11,517 nucleotides of DNA from an uncultured Candidatus Udaeobacter sp. (lineage in GTDB: Bacteria; Verrucomicrobiota; Verrucomicrobiia; Chthoniobacterales; UBA10450), in NCBI GenBank assembly GCA_955652715.1, contig CATPBS010000259.1, positions 1 to 11,517 of the forward strand, given 5' to 3'. Shown in pieces: positions 8,354 to 11,517 of this stretch. The number at the start of each line of letters is the position of its first letter. Position 1 is the stretch's first letter. A model generated the notes under the pieces. It worked only from the letters and a program-made list of their open reading frames with translations, was not told the origin of the DNA and ran no database searches. The translations under genes and the position numbers were made by a program.

Positions 8354-8821
8354 ATGCAAATTTATTTCCTTCGTCATGGCGAGGCGGATTGGCCAGATTG
8401 GAAAAAATTGGATGATGAGCGCCCGCTCACTGATTTCGGTAAAAAGGAAATGCGCGACGTGGCGAAATTTCTCGCGCGTCTGAAGGTGCGACCGGATTTG
8501 ATTGTGACCAGCCCGTTGCCGCGTGCATCCCAGACCGCGAAAATCGCCGCGGAATATCTAAAGGCCAAACTGCGTGAAGACGAATTGCTCAAGCCCGGAT
8601 TTGGGATGAGCGAGTTGCGAACCGTACTCAAGCGGCATCGCTCAAAAGTATTGATGCTGGTTGGCCACGAACCGGATTTTACGACTGTCATTTCGGGATT
8701 GACCGGCGCTTCACTCAAACTTTCCAAAGCCGGCGTCGCCCTGGTCGATACCGATCCCGAGTCCGAAGAAGGAAAACTTCTCTGGCTTTTCTCGCCAAAA
8801 TTCGCGCGAAAATCTAAGTGA
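8354..8821 (+). CDS. sixA: SixA-type phosphohistidine phosphatase (histidine phosphatase superfamily)
   Basis: A small cytoplasmic phosphatase of the phosphoglycerate-mutase-like superfamily; SixA members remove phosphate from phosphohistidine in proteins. The protein is 155 residues, near the size of E. coli SixA. The catalytic motif is LRHGEADWP with nucleophile H8; TSPLPRASQTA supplies the second arginine, and VGHEP (H105) the second active-site histidine. The start at ATG 8354 is chosen because the family begins only a few residues before RHG. The frame is open upstream to 8177, but that extension overlaps the kinase gene and resembles nothing. It follows the ROK kinase by 19 bp, same strand, so it probably belongs to the ppk1 operon. 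Its 3' end overlaps the convergent CHAD gene by 8 bp. The substrate is unknown; no phosphorelay or PTS protein other than PhoR is in view. Confidence 0.87.
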   Translation: MQIYFLRHGEADWPDWKKLDDERPLTDFGKKEMRDVAKFLARLKVRPDLIVTSPLPRASQTAKIAAEYLKAKLREDELLKPGFGMSELRTVLKRHRSKVLMLVGHEPDFTTVISGLTGASLKLSKAGVALVDTDPESEEGKLLWLFSPKFARKSK

Positions 8822-9740
8822 CCAGCGCTTCCGCCAGCGAGTGCGATGATTTGCGTTCCCAGTCTTGAAGCCAGCTCGTGACGCGGGAGCCGAAATCGCG
8901 CGGGCGCTCGGCGAAAAAGTGCTCCGCCAGCTCCGCCGCGCCCCGCTGAAGATCGGTCTGGCTGACTTCAATAATGGCAAGCAACCTGTGACCTTCGCGT
9001 TGCCATTTCGATTTTCCATGTTCGTTCCGCAACCTTGCGCCGAGGAAACTCAAGTCGTGCGCACGACCGAGCAGATCACCTAACGAATGAAGGTCGTCGC
9101 TCAAGGTTTTTAACACGACCAGATTGACTGGCCGGAGGATGCGTACTTGATACCAAAGCGTTTTCGCCCTGCTCCTGAGCGCGTGAAAATTTTCGGCGCT
9201 CGGATTTGCTGTTGCTTCCGCCAGCGCTTTCCGCGCCCGCTTATAGCTTGCTTGCACAGCGCAGCTGAGCTGACGGCAGTTGAATTGGTCGACGGTCCAG
9301 CGATCGACGGCCAAGGCCGCCTGTTCTAAGATCGGGACCGCCTGTGTTTGCCACTCCGCGAACGCGGCCATGAAATTTTCCAGTTCCAAGATGAGCATCG
9401 CTTCGAGTTTTCGGTACGCGCTGCGGCCATGGCGTTGCGTGACTTCTTGAAGTTGCCTCACGGTCTGCAAACGTGCTTCGGCATCGCGGATTTCCGAGGT
9501 AAGCCGCCCGACATCGCGCAGGCCACAGTCTTGTGCCCTGAAGAGACCGCTGCCGATCTCCTTGCGCACTAGTCGCAGCGCCGCGCGCGCTTTCTTCAAA
9601 TGCTTGCGCATTTCGTGCACCGGCGTGTCGTCGGTTTTCGTTTCGCCATTGGCAACGGCGATGGCGTCCTCGATTTGTTTACGGCAAATCCGGCGAAGAT
9701 TGTCGCCCAGAGTTTCGCCATGCCGTAATTCGTAGCTCAT
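8814..9740 (-). CDS. CHAD-domain protein (polyphosphate-associated helical domain)
   Basis: CHAD (conserved histidine alpha-helical domain) proteins are helical bundles with a positively charged surface; members bind polyphosphate and some localise to polyphosphate granules. This 308-residue protein is essentially one CHAD domain. The first hallmark is VHEMRKHLKKARAALRLV (H42, followed by Arg/Lys at helix-turn spacing). The second, in the C-terminal half, is NFHALRSRAKTLWYQVRIL (H186). Many further Arg/Lys residues fit anion binding. No CYTH triphosphatase domain is fused to it, unlike many CHAD proteins. ATG at 9740 is preferred over a TTG two codons upstream. The gene is divergent from nothing and convergent with sixA, overlapping it by 8 bp, so it needs its own promoter. 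The ppk1 neighbourhood supports a polyphosphate role. Confidence 0.85.
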   Translation of the reverse strand: MSYELRHGETLGDNLRRICRKQIEDAIAVANGETKTDDTPVHEMRKHLKKARAALRLVRKEIGSGLFRAQDCGLRDVGRLTSEIRDAEARLQTVRQLQEVTQRHGRSAYRKLEAMLILELENFMAAFAEWQTQAVPILEQAALAVDRWTVDQFNCRQLSCAVQASYKRARKALAEATANPSAENFHALRSRAKTLWYQVRILRPVNLVVLKTLSDDLHSLGDLLGRAHDLSFLGARLRNEHGKSKWQREGHRLLAIIEVSQTDLQRGAAELAEHFFAERPRDFGSRVTSWLQDWERKSSHSLAEALVT

Positions 9741-9764
9741 TGTCAATCTTAGTCTTGCGCGGTT

Positions 9765-9942
9765 TCATGTTGCTATAACGCGATTCGCCGATGATTTCAC
9801 GCCCAAAAACACGTAGCGGTTGTTCTTCTTGGTCGATTGATAAATCGCTTGGTGCCCTGCTTTGGGCCAACGCAGCCATCAAATCTCTCTTGGTGTGGTT
9901 CCCGCGACCGGCCTTCGGATTGTGCATCAATATGATTCGCAT
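9765..9942 (-). pseudogene. Relic of a diacylglycerol-kinase-type lipid kinase gene (frameshifted, truncated)
   Basis: Reading the - strand from ATG at 9940-9942 gives MRIILMHNPKAGRGNHTKRD followed by LMAALAQ, the N-terminus of the diacylglycerol/sphingosine kinase catalytic fold (NPKAGRG is the family's first motif). The frame then turns to unrelated sequence. Shifting frame at the AAA run (TTT at 9861-9863 on the + strand) restores AGHQAIYQSTKK, the expected continuation, consistent with a one-base insertion. After that the similarity ends: NNRYVFLGVKSSANRVIAT and a stop at 9765-9767. The GGDGT nucleotide-binding motif and the remaining more than 200 residues are missing, the CHAD gene starting just beyond. 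So this is a decayed remnant, not a gene with one sequencing error. Family assignment rests on about 40 residues. Confidence 0.65.
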
Positions 9943-10029
9943 GCTCTATCGATAGAAATTCTTTCCGCAAACTATCCGGCCAAAATCAATCCGACGCGGG
10001 TCTGTTAATAATCTCAAGATACGAGTTCT

Positions 10030-10056
10030 TTGATTTCACGCTCTTCGTGAAATCAA
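10030..10056. repeat. Perfect 11-bp inverted repeat downstream of secG, possible terminator
   Basis: TTGATTTCACG (10030-10040) and CGTGAAATCAA (10046-10056) are exact inverse complements around a 5-base loop. The hairpin lies 43 bp past the secG stop, as a terminator of the mazG-secG transcript would. Neither strand has a clear U-tract after the stem, so it is not a textbook intrinsic terminator; an operator or an RNA-processing or 3'-end-stabilising stem are alternatives. Apart from this stem, the 156 bp between the lipid-kinase relic and secG show nothing recognisable. Confidence 0.5.
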
Positions 10057-10098
10057 GCGATCCGCCCCAACCGCAGGGCGTTCGGCGAAAGACCAGTG

Positions 10099-10560
10099 TT
10101 ACGGTTTCGCTGGTGATCGCGCGGTTGAAGCTGGCGTCGTGGTGCCGGCTGGCAACGCGCCCGCGCCAGAATCAGGCGCAGCGGAAGCGCCTGGTGAAGC
10201 CTGAATAGGCGTAGTCGACGGCGACGAGGCCGGCGAGCGTTGCGCTGCCGCAGGCGAAGGCGAATTTTGCGACGCGGCTTGCTTTTTCATCAACTCGCGA
10301 CGGAAAGCGCTATCAGCCGTGCTTCTGTGAGCATAAAGAATCGACACCGCAAACGTGAGCGCGAAGAAAATGCCGGCCAGCCACGTCGTGAACTTCACCA
10401 GCACATTAGTGGTTTGTGCGCCAAAAATATTCTCCGTGACGGCGCCGCCAAATGCCGCACCCAGGCCTTCGCTCTTTGGCCGTTGCATCAGGATCACCAG
10501 CACCATGAGCGCCGACACGAGCACGAAGAACGCCAGACAGAGATTGATCAGCAAATTCAT
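10099..10560 (-). CDS. secG: Protein translocase subunit SecG
   Basis: SecG is the small auxiliary subunit of the SecYEG inner-membrane translocon and assists preprotein export. The 153-residue protein has two membrane helices: INLCLAFFVLVSALMVLVIL, then LAGIFFALTFAVSILYA. Between them lies the family signature QRPKSEGLGAAFGGAVTENIFG on the connecting loop, which identifies it. After about residue 85 the protein becomes a long low-complexity tail of Pro, Ala, Ser and Thr, making it longer than E. coli SecG (110). ATG 10560 is chosen: the frame is open 20 codons further up, but that segment is encoded by intergenic repeat DNA and would precede helix 1 with unrelated sequence. It lies 84 bp downstream of mazG on the same strand. 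No Shine-Dalgarno sequence is obvious. Confidence 0.92.
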   Translation of the reverse strand: MNLLINLCLAFFVLVSALMVLVILMQRPKSEGLGAAFGGAVTENIFGAQTTNVLVKFTTWLAGIFFALTFAVSILYAHRSTADSAFRRELMKKQAASQNSPSPAAAQRSPASSPSTTPIQASPGASAAPDSGAGALPAGTTTPASTARSPAKP

Positions 10561-10602
10561 CGGGACGCGAAATATCGCCGAAGCATTCCCGGAAGCAAAC
10601 GT

Positions 10603-10676
10603 CGAACGCTCAACGTCCAACGTCCAACGTCGAATTTCAGAGGTTCAGAGGCTGGGAGTTGAGCGTTGGGCGTTCG
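10603..10676. repeat. 7-bp tandem units and imperfect inverted repeat between mazG and secG
   Basis: Three exact copies of the 7-mer CAACGTC run from 10611 to 10631, with a degenerate copy before them. A 19-base arm at 10603-10621 is complementary to one at 10658-10676, matching at 16 of 19 positions. In RNA of + sense two of the three mismatches become G-U pairs; in - sense they are A-C mismatches. Read through on the + strand, the array yields NVERSTSNVQRR-like peptide, the pattern I recall from intergenic repeats in verrucomicrobial genomes. The right arm lies inside the 3' end of mazG. Confidence 0.75.
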
Positions 10677-11493
10677 GCCTTTTCTTAACCTTGTCCCAGA
10701 TCGCATCCATCTCCGGAAGATCGACATCTCCCAGTCGCTTGCCCCGCCTTTGCAGCTCGTCTTCCAGGTGATTGAACCTCGTCAAAAATTTGTCCGTGGC
10801 GCCTTGCAGCGCGCTTTCCGCATCGATTTTGCATTGCCGCGCCAGATTGACGACTGCGAAGAGCACGTCGCCAATCTCGTCCTCCATTCTCGCTCGATCT
10901 TGCGACGCGACGGCTTCTTTCGTCTCGCGAAGCTCTTCTTCGACTTTCGCGACCACGTCGCGCACGTCGGTCCAGTCAAAATTTACCCGCGCCGCTTTTG
11001 ATTGCGCTTTTTGCGCACGCATCAGCGCGGGGAGCGCTTTAGGCAAACTGGCGAGATAATGTGAGTCGGCCTTTTTCTCTGCCCGCTTGATCGCTTCCCA
11101 TTGTTTGAGCACGGCGCCGGAATCGCGCGCATCGCTCATTCCAAACACGTGCGGATGTCGCCGAATCAGTTTGTCCGAAATCTCGCGCAGGACACTGTCG
11201 ATATTGAAGCGGCCGGCTTCTCGGGCGATTTCGGCGTGCATCACAACCAGAAGCAGAAGGTCGCCCAACTCCTCGCGAAAGTGCGCGTCGTCTTTCGCGC
11301 GTGCGGCCTCCACAACTTCGTATACCTCTTCGACCAACGCAGGTAACAGCGATTCGTGCGTTTGCTCCCGATCCCATGGGCAGCCCCCCGGTGCGCGCAG
11401 CTTCGCGACGATTTCGCAGAGATTTGTGAATCTTTTAGTTGATGGTTGATAGTTGCTGGCGGCGGACAAGGAATCCGCTGGCGATTCGGCCAT
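10645..11493 (-). CDS. mazG: Nucleoside triphosphate pyrophosphohydrolase MazG
   Basis: MazG hydrolyses nucleoside triphosphates to monophosphates plus pyrophosphate, a cytoplasmic house-cleaning activity that also affects (p)ppGpp levels in E. coli. The 282-residue protein carries the conserved N-terminal LRAPGGCPWDREQTHESL and two tandem MazG domains. The first has EEVYEVVEA followed by EELGDLLLLVVMHAEIA, the EExxE...ExxD metal-binding pattern; the second has EEELRETKEAV followed by EDEIGDVLFAVVNLAR. The end of the conserved protein is LPEMDAIWDKVKK. Compared with E. coli MazG (263) it has extra residues at both ends. SNYQPSTKR in the N-terminal extension and NAQRSTPSL at the C-terminus are encoded by short-repeat DNA. 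No in-frame start exists between that N-terminal repeat and the conserved core, so ATG 11493 is used; ATGs at 11511 and 11514 are alternatives. Confidence 0.93.
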   Translation of the reverse strand: MAESPADSLSAASNYQPSTKRFTNLCEIVAKLRAPGGCPWDREQTHESLLPALVEEVYEVVEAARAKDDAHFREELGDLLLLVVMHAEIAREAGRFNIDSVLREISDKLIRRHPHVFGMSDARDSGAVLKQWEAIKRAEKKADSHYLASLPKALPALMRAQKAQSKAARVNFDWTDVRDVVAKVEEELRETKEAVASQDRARMEDEIGDVLFAVVNLARQCKIDAESALQGATDKFLTRFNHLEDELQRRGKRLGDVDLPEMDAIWDKVKKRPNAQRSTPSL

Positions 11494-11515
11494 GGTCGAT
11501 CTCTCAACCATCAAC
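11438..11515. repeat. Inverted pair of 7-bp-unit repeats around the mazG start
   Basis: GTTGATGGTTGA (11438-11449) and TCAACCATCAAC (11504-11515) are exact 12-bp inverse complements, each built from 7-bp units (GTTGATG GTTGATA GTTG on the left, TCAACCA TCAACTC on the right). The mazG start codon at 11491-11493 lies in the 54-base loop. The left copy is within mazG coding sequence, the right copy upstream of the start and reaching the window edge. Confidence 0.65.
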
Positions 11516-11517
11516 TC

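Noticed and set aside
7702..8355. 217-residue open frame on the - strand
   Set aside because: It lies antisense over the ROK kinase gene, which has clear family motifs; the translation has no recognisable domain and looks like a shadow of biased codon use.
9679..9942. ORF on the - strand as an intact 87-residue gene
   Set aside because: Only its first 27 residues look like a known family; the expected continuation is in another frame and its 3' end runs into the CHAD coding region, so a pseudogene relic explains it better.
10561..10620. 20-codon N-terminal extension of secG
   Set aside because: The extension is encoded by the intergenic repeat, and SecG proteins begin right at the first membrane helix, as the ATG at 10560 provides.
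10240..10662. 140-residue + strand frame, with another at 10355-10771, over secG and the repeat
   Set aside because: Both are antisense to secG/mazG; their 'NVQR-T-S' ends come from the 7-bp repeat array read as codons, not from a gene.
10603..10676. Short tandem repeats as a CRISPR array
   Set aside because: Units are 7 bp and directly adjacent without unique spacers, and no cas gene is present.

Overview
The window reads as one phosphate-handling locus of a free-living Gram-negative-type bacterium, followed by a housekeeping segment on the opposite strand. The likely source is a member of the Verrucomicrobiota. That is an inference from two things: the protein sequences, and the 7-bp-unit repeats beside mazG and secG, which read through as 'NVQR-S-T' type peptides and which I associate from memory with verrucomicrobial genomes. 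No rRNA or other taxonomic marker is present. Base composition looks uniform and moderately G+C-rich throughout, with no IS element, phage gene, tRNA or CRISPR array.

Region 1 (1-5349, + strand) is a canonical Pho cluster: the 3' part of a PhoR-type sensor kinase, then pstS, pstC, pstA, pstB and phoU, with gaps of about 7 to 50 bp. PstSCAB imports inorganic phosphate; PhoU and PhoR read transporter activity and set the regulon. A weak Pho-box-like direct repeat sits at the very end of phoR, just upstream of pstS.

Region 2 (5396-8821, + strand) continues in the same direction with a polyphosphate module. Polyphosphate kinase (ppk1) is followed by a ROK-family sugar kinase resembling polyphosphate glucokinases, whose GTG start overlaps the ppk1 stop (GTGA), and then a SixA-type phosphohistidine phosphatase. 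A CHAD-domain gene, from a family linked to polyphosphate binding, lies on the - strand and converges on sixA with an 8-bp overlap. Together these suggest import of phosphate, storage as polyphosphate, use of it as a phosphoryl donor, and a polyphosphate-associated protein, all encoded side by side.

Region 3 (9741-10098) has no intact gene. It holds a frameshifted and truncated relic of a diacylglycerol-kinase-type lipid kinase gene (- strand) and a perfect 11-bp inverted repeat downstream of secG.

Region 4 (10099-11493, - strand) carries mazG followed by secG. Short 7-bp-unit repeats forming inverted pairs sit at both ends of mazG and have been absorbed into its coding sequence, supplying part of the N-terminal extension and the last residues of the protein.
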